Positions 43,408 to 52,484 of a stretch of 64,000 nt of DNA are shown here, one piece after another. Each line of letters begins with the position of its first letter. Position 1 is the stretch's first letter. The stretch covers positions 666,868-730,867 of the forward strand of contig CAVXVR010000006.1 of NCBI GenBank assembly GCA_963765285.1. The letters are read 5' to 3'. Origin of the DNA: CAVWZH01 sp963765285. GTDB taxonomy: Bacteria > Acidobacteriota > Terriglobia > Terriglobales > Acidobacteriaceae. The translations under genes were made by a program, and so were the position numbers. The notes beneath the pieces were generated by a model that saw only the letters and a list, made by a program, of their open reading frames with translations, searched no databases and was not told the origin of the DNA.

Positions 43408-45231
43408 ATGAAAGCTGCTGCCCGTGCCCGTGGTCCGCTCACCAGCAATATTCATCTCATTCGCTGGGTGGAAAAGACCGCCGAGTTGACCAAGCCCGAC
43501 GCCATCCACTGGGTGGACGGCTCGCAGGCCGAATACGACAAGCTCTGCCGCCAGATGGTGGCCAGCGGAACCTTCATCAAACTGAACCAGGAGTTGTGGC
43601 CCGGCTGCTTTCTGGCCCGCTCGGACGCCAGCGATGTGGCGCGAGTGGAAGACCGCACCTTCATCTGTTCTCTTTCCAAAGACAGCGCAGGCCCGACCAA
43701 TAATTGGGAGAATCCCTACGTCATGCGGCGCAAGTTGAAGGAACTGTTCAACGGCGCAATGCGCGGACGCACCATGTACGTGCTCCCCTTCAGCATGGGG
43801 CCGATCGGCTCGCCCATGTCGCAGATTGGCGTGCAACTGACCGATTCGCCTTACGTCGTCGTCAATATGCGCATTATGACGCGCATCGGCCTCGAGGTTT
43901 TCAAGGAAATCGACAAAGACGAACAGCGCGTCGTGCCCTGCATCCATAGTGTGGGCGTCCCGCTGGCGCCCGGGCAGCATGACGTTCCCTGGCCGTGCAA
44001 CAACGAGAAGTACATTGTGCACTTCCCAGAGAGCCGTGAAATCTGGTCTTACGGCTCGGGCTATGGCGGCAATGCATTGCTCGGCAAGAAATGTTTTGCC
44101 CTGCGCATCGCTTCGAACATCGCGCGCGATGAAGGCTGGATGGCGGAGCACATGCTCATCCTGGGCGTGGAAGACCCCAAGGGGGAGAAGACTTACGTGG
44201 CCGCGGCCTTTCCCAGCGCTTGCGGCAAGACGAATTTTGCGATGATGGTACCGCCCAAGGGATTTGAAGGGTGGAAGATCTGGACGGTCGGCGACGACAT
44301 TGCCTGGATCAAGGCCGATGCCGAAGGCCGCCTGCGCGCCATGAATCCGGAAGCTGGGTTCTTCGGGGTCGCGCCGGGGACTTCGGCGAAGACCAATCCC
44401 AATGCGATGGCAACTTTGGCGCGCAACACAATTTTCACCAACACCGCCCTTACTCCGGACGGAGGCGTGTGGTGGGAAGGCATGACCGACAAGCCTCCCG
44501 CGGAATGCCAGGATTGGCAGGGCAACCGCTGGACACCGGAACTGGCGGCGGAAACCGGACGGAAAGCGGCTCATCCCAATGCCCGCTTTACTGCACCCGC
44601 CTCGCAGTGCCCGACGATTGATGCCGCCTGGGAAGATCCTGAAGGAGTGCCGCTGGGAGCGATCATTTTCGGCGGCCGCCGCTCCACGACGATTCCGCTC
44701 ATCTACCAGGCGTTCAACTGGAGCGCGGGGGTTTACGTCGGGGCGACCATGGGATCCGAGACTACCGCGGCGGCTGCCGGCGAAGTCGGCAAAGTGCGCC
44801 GCGATCCCATGGCCATGCTGCCTTTCTGCGGCTATCACATGGGAGACTATTTCCGGCACTGGATCAAGATGCAGCGTTCGCTCAGCAAAACGCCACGCAT
44901 TTTCCACGTGAACTGGTTCCGCAAGGATGCCGACGGCAAGTTCATCTGGCCCGGCTATCGCGAGAACATGCGGGTGCTGAAGTGGATCGTCGACCGCGTG
45001 CATGGACGCTCTCACGGCAAGGAAACGCCCATCGGCTGGACACCACGCTACGAGGATATTCACTGGAAGGGACTGGACTTTTCGGAGGAGAAGTTCGAGG
45101 CGCTGCAAAAAGTGGACCGCGCGGCGTGGAAGCGCGAAGTGATCGATCACGAGGAACTGTTCATCCTCTTACATGCGCATCTTCCGCCGGAAATGATTTA
45201 TGAGCGGGAATTGTTGATTTGCCGGCTGTAG
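43408..45231 (+). CDS. pckG: Phosphoenolpyruvate carboxykinase (GTP)
   Basis: 607 residues, normal for the GTP class. The active-site cysteine and kinase-1a loop are in FPSACGKTNFAMM (about residues 267-279). The guanine/metal-binding stretch is VGDDIAWIKAD, and the mobile regions GGRRSTTIPL and MPFCGYHMGDYF-type sequence are present. It converts oxaloacetate plus GTP to PEP, the entry to gluconeogenesis, in the cytosol. ATG 43408 is the natural start. The 607-codon frame on the opposite strand is a shadow of strong codon bias. Confidence 0.97.
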   Translation: MKAAARARGPLTSNIHLIRWVEKTAELTKPDAIHWVDGSQAEYDKLCRQMVASGTFIKLNQELWPGCFLARSDASDVARVEDRTFICSLSKDSAGPTNNWENPYVMRRKLKELFNGAMRGRTMYVLPFSMGPIGSPMSQIGVQLTDSPYVVVNMRIMTRIGLEVFKEIDKDEQRVVPCIHSVGVPLAPGQHDVPWPCNNEKYIVHFPESREIWSYGSGYGGNALLGKKCFALRIASNIARDEGWMAEHMLILGVEDPKGEKTYVAAAFPSACGKTNFAMMVPPKGFEGWKIWTVGDDIAWIKADAEGRLRAMNPEAGFFGVAPGTSAKTNPNAMATLARNTIFTNTALTPDGGVWWEGMTDKPPAECQDWQGNRWTPELAAETGRKAAHPNARFTAPASQCPTIDAAWEDPEGVPLGAIIFGGRRSTTIPLIYQAFNWSAGVYVGATMGSETTAAAAGEVGKVRRDPMAMLPFCGYHMGDYFRHWIKMQRSLSKTPRIFHVNWFRKDADGKFIWPGYRENMRVLKWIVDRVHGRSHGKETPIGWTPRYEDIHWKGLDFSEEKFEALQKVDRAAWKREVIDHEELFILLHAHLPPEMIYERELLICRL

Positions 45232-45280
45232 CGCCGGCGGCGCTGGTCTTTTTCGAACGCCGCCGGGACGGCGGCGCTAC
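45228..45280. terminator. GC-rich hairpin between convergent genes
   Basis: gtagcgcc at 45228-45235 pairs with ggcgctac at 45273-45280, extended inward by ggcggcg/cgccgcc with a bulge; the loop includes tctttttc. It overlaps the pckG stop codon and the last codons of the opposing gene, and could serve both as a bidirectional terminator. It also resembles a dispersed acidobacterial repeat. Confidence 0.4.
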
Positions 45281-45624
45281 GCGACGGTAAGTTCGTTCAC
45301 GACGGCGTCGAGATGTTTGAGCGTTTGGTCGATCGTGAGTGCGTACATTTCGCGGTCCATGCCTTCACCGGCTTCCAGCGCCGTTTTGAGGTAATGGCCG
45401 GCGATTTCCACGGCCAGCGGATCCGTAATCATCTTGCCGGTGCGCTTTTCATATTCCACCCAGGCGGGATGGGGTAGAGCGACCCAGACCGGGCGGCCGT
45501 CGACCAGAAACTTAATGTCGACCGCGTCGGCGTGGCGGGTTGAGATGGCCACAATCAGCGCCTGGTAGACGCAATGCACCTTCCTCTTGCTCCAGCGGTC
45601 GGTGGCGTGGAAGTCCTGGTACAT
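45277..45624 (-). CDS. Hypothetical protein
   Basis: 115 residues from ATG 45624 (MYQDFHATDRWSKRKV); the frame runs 22 codons further upstream without likeness to the rest. Soluble, mixed alpha/beta composition (VDIKFLVDGRPVWVALPH, AVEIAGHYLKTALEAGE). Not recognised. Convergent with pckG, and possibly followed by the hairpin at 45228. Confidence 0.6.
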   Translation of the reverse strand: MYQDFHATDRWSKRKVHCVYQALIVAISTRHADAVDIKFLVDGRPVWVALPHPAWVEYEKRTGKMITDPLAVEIAGHYLKTALEAGEGMDREMYALTIDQTLKHLDAVVNELTVA

Positions 45625-45774
45625 GGAATAACTGACTATATCGAACCCCGGCGATGGCGGCAATCGGCAGATCGAAGAGCGCACCAGCATAGGAGTCCGG
45701 ATTGCCAGTTGTCAGTTAATGGTTCCCAGGTTCTCAGTGTCCCAAGGCTGATTCCGGTAGCCCCACCGCAGTCC

Positions 45775-46470
45775 TTAGGACTGGGCCGAACGAATCACAG
45801 CGTCGCGCTCCGCCAATTTCTTAATCGTCAGCAGCATCTTCCGCTCCATCACGAAGTGGGCCGGCTCCCAGAAAAACAAGCTGGCCAGCCGTTGCGTAAG
45901 CGTCTTGGGCTGTCCCCCGCGTATGCGGGCGATCAATCGGGTCTGCTGCGGTCCGACGGGCTGGAGCGCAAACTCCCAGAGCCCTTCTTCGCCATTGCCA
46001 CCGGCTTGAATCCGCTGCCAGTCTCCGGGCGCCACCATGGCAAAGGCGCGCTGTGGGTCGACCACCGCAGCGATCATCTTTCCGCTGCCGCCGTAATGTT
46101 TGGGCGAGCAGAACCACACGGTTTCGCCGTTTACACGCGCCGGCCATTCGGGCACGATCTTTTCTACCTTAGGCATTTCGCAGTGGAACGCGTTCTCGAA
46201 CGGTGTGTAGCTGTAGAACCCGCTGCGGTCCTGTCCGATTTGCATGAGCCATGGCCAGACTTCTTCGGGCGCGGCATTAATTGTCACTGCGTGAGTAACC
46301 TGCCCTGTAGTTTCGGGAAACAAGGCGTCGCCCGGCAGCGAAGCTGCCAGCTCGGCCGGGGTCGCTCCCCAGCGCTGGTGCCAGGAGCGCAGTATGGAGA
46401 AATAGGCGACATTCCACGTCGCGAAAACGATTGCGCCAACCAAAAGGATTCTCTTGCGTCGCGGTGTCAT
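45775..46470 (-). CDS. Membrane-anchored SRPBCC-fold protein
   Basis: 231 residues from ATG 46470; the upstream open frame is out of character and rejected. One N-terminal membrane helix (RILLVGAIVFATWNVAYFSI) precedes a START/polyketide-cyclase-like (SRPBCC) domain: AVTINAAPEEVWPWLMQIGQ, WEFALQPVGPQQTRLIARIRG and a C-terminal helix ending the ligand cavity. Ligand unknown. Divergent from purN. Confidence 0.75.
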   Translation of the reverse strand: MTPRRKRILLVGAIVFATWNVAYFSILRSWHQRWGATPAELAASLPGDALFPETTGQVTHAVTINAAPEEVWPWLMQIGQDRSGFYSYTPFENAFHCEMPKVEKIVPEWPARVNGETVWFCSPKHYGGSGKMIAAVVDPQRAFAMVAPGDWQRIQAGGNGEEGLWEFALQPVGPQQTRLIARIRGGQPKTLTQRLASLFFWEPAHFVMERKMLLTIKKLAERDAVIRSAQS

Positions 46471-46600
46471 AAGCGCAGCCCTCCAAGCGGATTCTAGAAG
46501 CGCCCCCAAAACTCTGTCGGTGACCCAAATCACTGAGGTTGACTCTCCAGCTCCTTTCTTCCCGTGAAGTATGATGGCTGTCCATAAGCGGAAGGCCCTC

Positions 46601-47227
46601 ATGCATAACCTCGGCATCCTTCTCTCCGGACGCGGCTCGAACTTCGAAGCCATCGCGCTCAACGTGGCTGCGGGCAAGATTCCCGATGCCCGCATTGCGA
46701 TCGTCGTCTCCAACAAACCCGACGCTGGAGGGATTGAAACCGCGCGGCGCCTAGGACTAAAGGCGATGGTCATTCCATCCAAAGGCAAGCAGCGCGAAGA
46801 ACACGACCGCGAAGTGGTCGGCGTGCTGAAAGAACATAAAGTCGATCTCGTCTGCCTCGCGGGATACATGCGCTTGCTCTCGCCCTGGTTCGTGCAGCAG
46901 TTTCCGCGGCGGATTCTCAACATTCATCCGTCGCTGTTGCCCGCGTTCCCTGGCCTCGAAGCGCAGGAGCAGGCCTTCGCGTACGGTGTGAAAATCTCGG
47001 GCTGCACAGTGCATTTTGTGGATGAAGAACTTGATCACGGCCCGATCATTGTGCAGAAGGCGGTGCCGGTGCGCGACACCGACGACGAGAAAACCCTCGC
47101 AGCCCGGATACTGGAACAGGAGCACATCGCGTACTCCGAGGCAATCAATCTTGTGCTCGCGGGAAAACACGAAGTCGTGGGCAGGAAGCTAAAGCTATCT
47201 GACCGCATTCGTGAGCCGGGCGAGTAA
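46601..47227 (+). CDS. purN: Phosphoribosylglycinamide formyltransferase
   Basis: 208 residues from ATG 46601, favoured by GGAAGG 6 bp upstream; ATG 46571 is possible. GRGSNFEAI binds GAR phosphate. NIHPSLLPAFPGLEAQEQA holds the catalytic Asn-His, and GCTVHFVDEELDHGPII the catalytic Asp and folate loop. It transfers a formyl group from 10-formyl-THF in purine synthesis. It stands alone, away from other pur genes. Confidence 0.95.
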   Translation: MHNLGILLSGRGSNFEAIALNVAAGKIPDARIAIVVSNKPDAGGIETARRLGLKAMVIPSKGKQREEHDREVVGVLKEHKVDLVCLAGYMRLLSPWFVQQFPRRILNIHPSLLPAFPGLEAQEQAFAYGVKISGCTVHFVDEELDHGPIIVQKAVPVRDTDDEKTLAARILEQEHIAYSEAINLVLAGKHEVVGRKLKLSDRIREPGE

Positions 47228-47378
47228 GTCGAGCTTTGCTCGACCGGGCGGGCGAGGCGTCCGCCCCTACGTGGTTCTTGCCGCCCGTCAGGCACCTTCC
47301 TACAATGCCCTTTGCCTGCGTGTGCGCCCGGCGCACAAGGCTCGACGGCCCGGGACCGTCCCGGAGCCCCTCAAACGC

Positions 47379-47384
47379 TATAAT
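47379..47384 (+). promoter_or_regulatory. -10 box abutting tyrS
   Basis: A perfect TATAAT ends 8 bp before the tyrS ATG. If used, transcription would begin within a few bases of the start codon, giving a leaderless or near-leaderless mRNA. No Shine-Dalgarno is seen and the -35 is weak. Confidence 0.4.
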
Positions 47385-47392
47385 CGTCCCGC

Positions 47393-48688
47393 ATGCCAAA
47401 TTTCGCTCCTGTCGATGAACAACTGATTTACATCAAGAAAGGCTCGTCTGAGATCGTGAAAGAGTCCGAGCTTCGGGCCAAGATTGAGAAGTCCCGCACC
47501 TCGGGCAAGCCGCTGCGGGTCAAGGCTGGTTTTGATCCCACCGCGCCCGATCTTCATCTGGGACACACCGTCCTGTTGCGCAAGCTGAAGCACTTTCAGG
47601 ATCTTGGCCACGAAGTCACTTTCCTGATCGGGGACTTTACCGGTCTGATCGGCGATCCCACCGGCCGCTCGGCGACGCGCCCGCCGCTTAGCCCGGAAGA
47701 CATCATGCGGAACGCCAAGACCTACATGGCGCAGGTCTACAAGATTCTCGATTCGCGCACTACGAAGACGCGGTTCAACAGCGAGTGGTTCGACAAAATG
47801 AAATCGGCGGACTGGATTCGGCTTGCCGCCAAGATCACGGTTTCGCAGATGCTCGAGCGTGAGGACTTCCACAAACGCTTTCAGGAAGAAAAGCCCATCG
47901 CCCTGCACGAACTGCTTTACCCACTCGCGCAGGGATACGACTCGGTCGCGTTGCAGGCGGATGTCGAACTCGGCGGCACCGACCAGAAATTCAATTTGCT
48001 CATGGGGCGCGAGCTGCAGCGGCATTTCGGGCAGGAGTCGCAAGTGGTGCTGACCATGCCGATTCTGGAGGGCCTCGACGGCGTGCAGAAAATGTCGAAG
48101 TCGCTGGGGAATGCTGTGGGCATCAGCGAGCCGCCACTCGAAATGTACGGCAAGGTCATGTCGATTTCCGATGAAATGATGTGGAGGTATTACGAGTTGC
48201 TGACCGACGTGCAGATGGCGGACATCGAGAAGATGAAGCGCGAGTCGCATCCGATGGAGGCGAAGAAGGGATTGGCGGCGCGGATTGTGACGGACTTTCA
48301 TTCGGCGGAAGCGGCGGCGAAAGCGGCGGAGGACTGGGCGAAGCAGTTTCAGAAGAATGAGGTGCCGGAGAGCTTGTCTCAGGTCGCAGTGAGCGTCTCG
48401 ACAGTACGGATTGCGGATGCGGTGCCGAGCTCCGGTGAAGGCGGCGCCGCGCAGGCCGTCGATTGCGACCCTTCGGATTCAGAAGCTTTTTTCATTCGCG
48501 CCGACAAGTTGATCAAAGAGGTGGGCTTGACGGGTTCAACCACGGAAGCGGGACGCAAAATAAAGGAGGGGGCAGCAGAAGTCAATGGCCAGGTGTTACA
48601 GGGACTAGTGATCGTTGTGCCCTCCAACCGACCCCTCACAATTCGAGTAGGCCGAAATATCAAGAGAGTCGTTCTGACATTGCCTTAG
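47393..48688 (+). CDS. tyrS: Tyrosyl-tRNA synthetase
   Basis: 431 residues of class I synthetase. HLGH (in LHLGHTVLLRKL) is the HIGH-motif variant. GDFTGLIGDPTGRS, LMQG-region sequence ADVELGGTDQKFN and the KMSKS loop (QKMSKSLGNAVG) complete the catalytic core. The C-terminal S4 domain (DKLIKEVGLTGSTTEAGRKI) binds tRNA-Tyr. About 25 residues of low-conservation linker (PSSGEGGAAQAVDC) separate them. Closer in layout to the long TyrZ-like form than to E. coli TyrS. Confidence 0.96.
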   Translation: MPNFAPVDEQLIYIKKGSSEIVKESELRAKIEKSRTSGKPLRVKAGFDPTAPDLHLGHTVLLRKLKHFQDLGHEVTFLIGDFTGLIGDPTGRSATRPPLSPEDIMRNAKTYMAQVYKILDSRTTKTRFNSEWFDKMKSADWIRLAAKITVSQMLEREDFHKRFQEEKPIALHELLYPLAQGYDSVALQADVELGGTDQKFNLLMGRELQRHFGQESQVVLTMPILEGLDGVQKMSKSLGNAVGISEPPLEMYGKVMSISDEMMWRYYELLTDVQMADIEKMKRESHPMEAKKGLAARIVTDFHSAEAAAKAAEDWAKQFQKNEVPESLSQVAVSVSTVRIADAVPSSGEGGAAQAVDCDPSDSEAFFIRADKLIKEVGLTGSTTEAGRKIKEGAAEVNGQVLQGLVIVVPSNRPLTIRVGRNIKRVVLTLP

Positions 48689-48693
48689 CACCC

Positions 48694-48914
48694 CTGTCAT
48701 CCTGAGCGGAGCAGGAACTTCGTGAATGCGAAGTTCCTGCGGAGTCGAAGGACCCCGTACTTGCCAGCCATTGCCTCAGCCCCAGCAAGGCATTCTCTCC
48801 ACACATCCGTGTAACCGAATTCCCCGACAGCGCCGCATTAGAGCCAAACTTGCAGGGGTCTTTCGACTCCATGTTGGCTTTCTTCGAAAGCCAACATTCC
48901 GCTCAAGATGACAA
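48694..48914. repeat. Palindromic intergenic element, tandem copy 1
   Basis: Bounded by ctgtcatcctgagcgga and its inverse tccgctcaagatgacaag. Internal hairpins include gaacttc/gaagttc and ggctttcttcgaaagcc. With its tail (to about 48957) it forms one unit of a ~265-bp tandem duplication whose second unit starts at about 48957. No coding sense. Confidence 0.85.
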
Positions 48915-48960
48915 GTTAGTGGGAAGCAACTGCGTAGCGAGCCCGCCTTGGATCACGCTC

Positions 48961-49180
48961 CGTCATCCTGAGCGGAGCAGGAACTTCGCGAATGCGAAGT
49001 TCCTGCGGAGTCGAAGGACCCCACGCCTGCCGGGCAGTGCCGCAGGCCCTGCAAGGCATTCTCTCCACACGTCCGTGTGGCCGAATTCCCCGCAGCGCCG
49101 CATTAGAACGAAACTTGCGCGGGGTCTTTCGACTCCAGGTTGGCTTTCTTCGAAAGCCAACCTTCCGCTCAAGATGACAA
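48961..49180. repeat. Palindromic intergenic element, tandem copy 2
   Basis: Second copy of the preceding unit with scattered substitutions (for example ccacgcctgccggg against ccgtacttgccagc) and the same tail ('tagcgagc...gccttggatca') ending near 49220. A further short repeat (gccgaggcggctgtctctacgtgg) follows at 49255-49279. This accounts for the 615-bp gap between tyrS and the lipid kinase. Confidence 0.85.
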
Positions 49181-49303
49181 CTTAGTGGGAAGTAACTGCT
49201 AGCGAGCCGCCTTGGATCAAGCTCTGGGCTTGCGGAGCTTCGCTCCGCTGGACAGCCGAGGCGGCTGTCTCTACGTGGTTCGTGCTAATCTCATCCCGCG
49301 AAA

Positions 49304-50206
49304 ATGCGTGCCGCTGCCATCTTGGGCTTGGGGTGCTCTGAGCGGGACCTCAAGCCATTTCAAGAAAAGTCGAACGCTACGTGGCTGATCGGCTTGCCTG
49401 CGTCATCCGGCGAAGTTGATGCCATTCTTCTTTTTGGCGGCGATGGGACGGTGCATCGGCATCTGGCGCAGTTGGTTCAACTCCGGCGGCCGGTGCTGGT
49501 TGTCCCCAAGGGCAGCGGCAACGATTTTGCGCGAGCGCTTGGGCTCGGTCGTATGCGGGATTCGTTGGGCGCTTGGCGGAAGTTTGAATCTGGCGGAGGC
49601 AACGTCCGCGCCATTGATCTGGGCTTCATAACAGAATTAGGCGTGACAACACACCGACTCGCCGGCGAGACGCCGGCGGTACGCGGGCATTATTTTTGTT
49701 GTGTTGGCGGAGTTGGACTAGACGGCGAGATTTCACGGCGCGCGAATGCTCTGCCGCGCTGGTTACGCGGCCATGGCGGGTACGTTTTCAGCATGCCTGC
49801 CGCAGTGATGCAACTTGCCGCCTTCCCTATGAAGATTCTCGAACCTGACTCGCAGGGAACTGACGCTTTTGTCACCCGCAGCTCGGGACCTGTGGTCGTG
49901 GCGACTTTCGCGAACACTCCGGTCTACGGCGGAGGCATGAAAATCGCCCCCAAAGCACTGCTCGACGATGGACTGCTCGATATTTGCGTGGTCAAAGACA
50001 TCAACAAGTTCAAACTCTTTTGTCTTTTTCCTACGATTTATTTTGGACGGCATACGGGCTTGCGCGAGGTGGAATATTTCCAAGCAGCCCGTTTGCGGAT
50101 TGAGACCGAAAAACCGTTCGATGTTTACGCCGACGGCGAATATGTTTGCCAGACTCCGGTGGAAGTTGCCGTTGCGCGGGCTGCGCTCCAGGTGATCGTG
50201 CCGTAG
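49304..50206 (+). CDS. Diacylglycerol kinase-family lipid kinase
   Basis: 300 residues with the DAGK catalytic motifs LLFGGDGTVHRHL (GGDGT) and VPKGSGNDFARALG. The second domain has GGGMKIAPKALLDDGLLDI, conserved in YegS/DgkB-like enzymes. They phosphorylate diacylglycerol or related lipids; sphingosine and multisubstrate variants exist. The N-terminus is shorter than in YegS: the usual 'NPxSG' opening is not obvious, so it is either divergent or the gene is 5'-trimmed. Confidence 0.85.
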   Translation: MRAAAILGLGCSERDLKPFQEKSNATWLIGLPASSGEVDAILLFGGDGTVHRHLAQLVQLRRPVLVVPKGSGNDFARALGLGRMRDSLGAWRKFESGGGNVRAIDLGFITELGVTTHRLAGETPAVRGHYFCCVGGVGLDGEISRRANALPRWLRGHGGYVFSMPAAVMQLAAFPMKILEPDSQGTDAFVTRSSGPVVVATFANTPVYGGGMKIAPKALLDDGLLDICVVKDINKFKLFCLFPTIYFGRHTGLREVEYFQAARLRIETEKPFDVYADGEYVCQTPVEVAVARAALQVIVP

Positions 50207-50320
50207 GTTCGACCCGGGAATCCTGCAGTTCATCCCTGAATCGCTAGGGACGAGTAGACGTCCGCGACGGGACATCCCTCGTCGCCGCCAAACCGTCCCT
50301 GCAACGTCTAAGGCAATGCC

Positions 50321-51625
50321 ATGAACTCACTCCGCGTTTTCTTCGCGTTGTTACTCTGCTTGCCGGTGTTCGGGCAAGACTCAGCCATGTTCCGGGGAAA
50401 CCCGCAACACACAGGCGTCTACCAGGCCGCGGGCGTCCCATCGTTTACCAAGGTCAAGTGGAAGTTTCATAGCGGGGGCGCGGTGAATTCATCCCCGGCT
50501 GTGGTGGGCGACACCGTATATGTGGGCAGCAACGACAACAATCTGTATGCCATCAATCTCGAAACTGGCGTGCTGAGATGGAAGTTCAAAACGGAAAGCC
50601 GGGTGGCTTCGTCACCGGCAGTCGCGGGTGGCGTGGTTTATTTTGGAAGCTATGACGGGAACTTCTACGCGGTCGATGCGGCGACGGGTCAACTGAAGTG
50701 GAAGTTTGCGACCGGCGGCGAGCGGCGCTTTGCGGGCAAGCATCTTCATGGATCTTTGCCTGCAGCAGAAATCATGCCTGATCCTTTTGATGTGTATCTC
50801 TCGTCGCCGACTGTCTGGAACAGCGCGGTTTACTTTGGTAGCGGTGACGGCAATGTCTACTCTCTCGATGCGGCCTCGGGGAATTTGAAATGGAAGTTTC
50901 AAACCGGCGATGTGGTACATGCCTCCCCGGCGATCGCCGACGGGGCAGTATTTATCGGCAGCTGGGACAGTTATTTCTATGCTCTTGATGCGGCTTCGGG
51001 CAACGAGAAGTGGCGGTTCAAGACGGGCGAAGACCCGGACATCCATAACCAGGTCGGCATTCAGTCCTCGGCCGCCGTGGCTGATGGCGTGGTTTATTTC
51101 GGTTGCCGCGATTCGAATTTCTACGCAGTGGACGCGGCTAGCGGGCAGCAGAAATGGAAGTTCAATAACAAAGGGTCGTGGGTGGTAGGCTCGCCGGCAG
51201 TCCGTGACGGAAAAGTTTATTTCGCAACTTCCGACTCGAGCATGCTTTACGAAGTCGATGCCAAGTCGGGCACACCAGTCTTCTCTCTGAAATTCAAGGG
51301 ATGGCCGCTATTTTCTTCGCCTTCGATCGCGGGCAACATGCTGTATGTCGGCTCCAATGAGGGCAAATTCATGGCGATTGACCTAAGCGCCCAAAAGCCT
51401 GCGTGGAGCTTCCAGACCGATGGCTCACAGGAACACGGCGCAACCTACACCAATCCCGATGGCAGCCCGAAATATGAAGCTGCGTTCATGGAGAATTTTT
51501 ATGACGACATGGTGGCGGGAGTAGCGAAGATGATGAGCGTGGGCGCGGTTCTATCCTCGCCGGTGATCGTGAACAACGTGATCTATGTGGGCAGCACGGA
51601 CGGCAATCTTTATGCACTTATGTAG
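50321..51625 (+). CDS. Exported PQQ-binding-like beta-propeller repeat protein
   Basis: 434 residues with signal peptide (LRVFFALLLCLPVFGQ). At least seven blades follow with the pattern 'G-x-VYVGSNDNNLYAINLETG-x-LRWKF'; examples are VYFGSYDGNFYAVDAATG, VYFGSGDGNVYSLDAASG and IYVGSTDGNLYAL. This is the PQQ_2/PQQ_3 propeller family (also seen in BamB). No catalytic PQQ dehydrogenase residues are visible, so a structural or scaffold role is likely. Monocistronic. Confidence 0.85.
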   Translation: MNSLRVFFALLLCLPVFGQDSAMFRGNPQHTGVYQAAGVPSFTKVKWKFHSGGAVNSSPAVVGDTVYVGSNDNNLYAINLETGVLRWKFKTESRVASSPAVAGGVVYFGSYDGNFYAVDAATGQLKWKFATGGERRFAGKHLHGSLPAAEIMPDPFDVYLSSPTVWNSAVYFGSGDGNVYSLDAASGNLKWKFQTGDVVHASPAIADGAVFIGSWDSYFYALDAASGNEKWRFKTGEDPDIHNQVGIQSSAAVADGVVYFGCRDSNFYAVDAASGQQKWKFNNKGSWVVGSPAVRDGKVYFATSDSSMLYEVDAKSGTPVFSLKFKGWPLFSSPSIAGNMLYVGSNEGKFMAIDLSAQKPAWSFQTDGSQEHGATYTNPDGSPKYEAAFMENFYDDMVAGVAKMMSVGAVLSSPVIVNNVIYVGSTDGNLYALM

Positions 51626-51648
51626 CGCCGGGTCAGCGTAGGGGAGGG

Positions 51649-52329
51649 TCACAAGTTGACCGCGATCTCGGCAGCCATTTTTTTGGCTGCCTCCACGCTT
51701 ACTCCATTGGCCCGCAGGTCGAGATGGACCATAACGTCTCCCTTGCGCAACATCAGACCGGAGCCCATGGGAGCAAGGTAAGCCTCATCGCCGATGCCGG
51801 CGAGTGGAGTCATGGTTTCCATCCCGGAAACCTGCTTCATCGCGGCATGGGACAGTTTCATCGCCATGGCGCCACCTTGCCAGGTATAGGTAACGTCCAG
51901 CCGTTGGTTGTTGGCCGGCCCGAAGTGGTAGGTGCAAATCGTGATGCCGGATTGCTCGACTGAGGTGACTGGCTGCCCGAGGGCGTGAGATACGGCTTCG
52001 CCGGAAAGCATCGTGCAAGGTTCGCGCTTGCCCGTGTAAGGAGGCACATTGCCTCCCATTTCCTGAGTGAACTCATGGGCCCGTTTCTTGACACGGTAGC
52101 CGATGTAGAAGCAGCTCCCGGCCATCAACAGGCCGATGAGCACGAATACACCCACAACGGCCAGGATGACCTTCACCGCAGTGTTGCTGCCCTGAGTGGT
52201 AGCAGGAGGAACGGGAGAAGAAGCCGAAGAGCTTCCGACTGGTGCGGACGATACGGCGGCGCCACACTTGTTACAGAATTTTGTTCCATCCGCCAGTGGA
52301 GTGCCACAACTGGTGCAGAAAGCGGGCAT
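51649..52329 (-). CDS. Zinc-ribbon membrane protein
   Basis: 226 residues. The N-terminus has a zinc ribbon (CTSCGTPLADGTKFCNKCG, four cysteines), then a Ser/Pro linker, one membrane helix (VILAVVGVFVLIGLLMAGSC) and an outer domain of about 120 residues (PCTMLSGEAVSHALGQPVT ... GIGDEAYLAPMGSGLMLRKG). The outer domain resembles DUF3558-like lipoprotein domains in pattern. Function unknown. GGGAGG precedes ATG 52329. Confidence 0.75.
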   Translation of the reverse strand: MPAFCTSCGTPLADGTKFCNKCGAAVSSAPVGSSSASSPVPPATTQGSNTAVKVILAVVGVFVLIGLLMAGSCFYIGYRVKKRAHEFTQEMGGNVPPYTGKREPCTMLSGEAVSHALGQPVTSVEQSGITICTYHFGPANNQRLDVTYTWQGGAMAMKLSHAAMKQVSGMETMTPLAGIGDEAYLAPMGSGLMLRKGDVMVHLDLRANGVSVEAAKKMAAEIAVNL

Positions 52330-52484
52330 GACTGACCTCCCAGGGCAAGGAAGGCGGAATCTTAGGGCGATTCTCTGGGCTCGTCAAGAACGATGCGTCA
52401 AGACCGATCCGGAGTGAGTTCTGCCGTGCCCCTGGATCAAGTCCAACTGCCGGCAAGCGAGTAGTCCCTGAGCGGTGCTAAACT

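Noticed and set aside
43327..45150. 607-codon minus-strand frame opposite pckG
   Set aside because: Exact antisense of a canonical PEP carboxykinase; His/Arg-rich composition and no family likeness.
46519..46534. CRP/FNR-like palindrome between the SRPBCC gene and purN
   Set aside because: Two mismatches to the core arms (GGTGA-N6-TCACT) and no redox gene nearby; kept only as a weak candidate.
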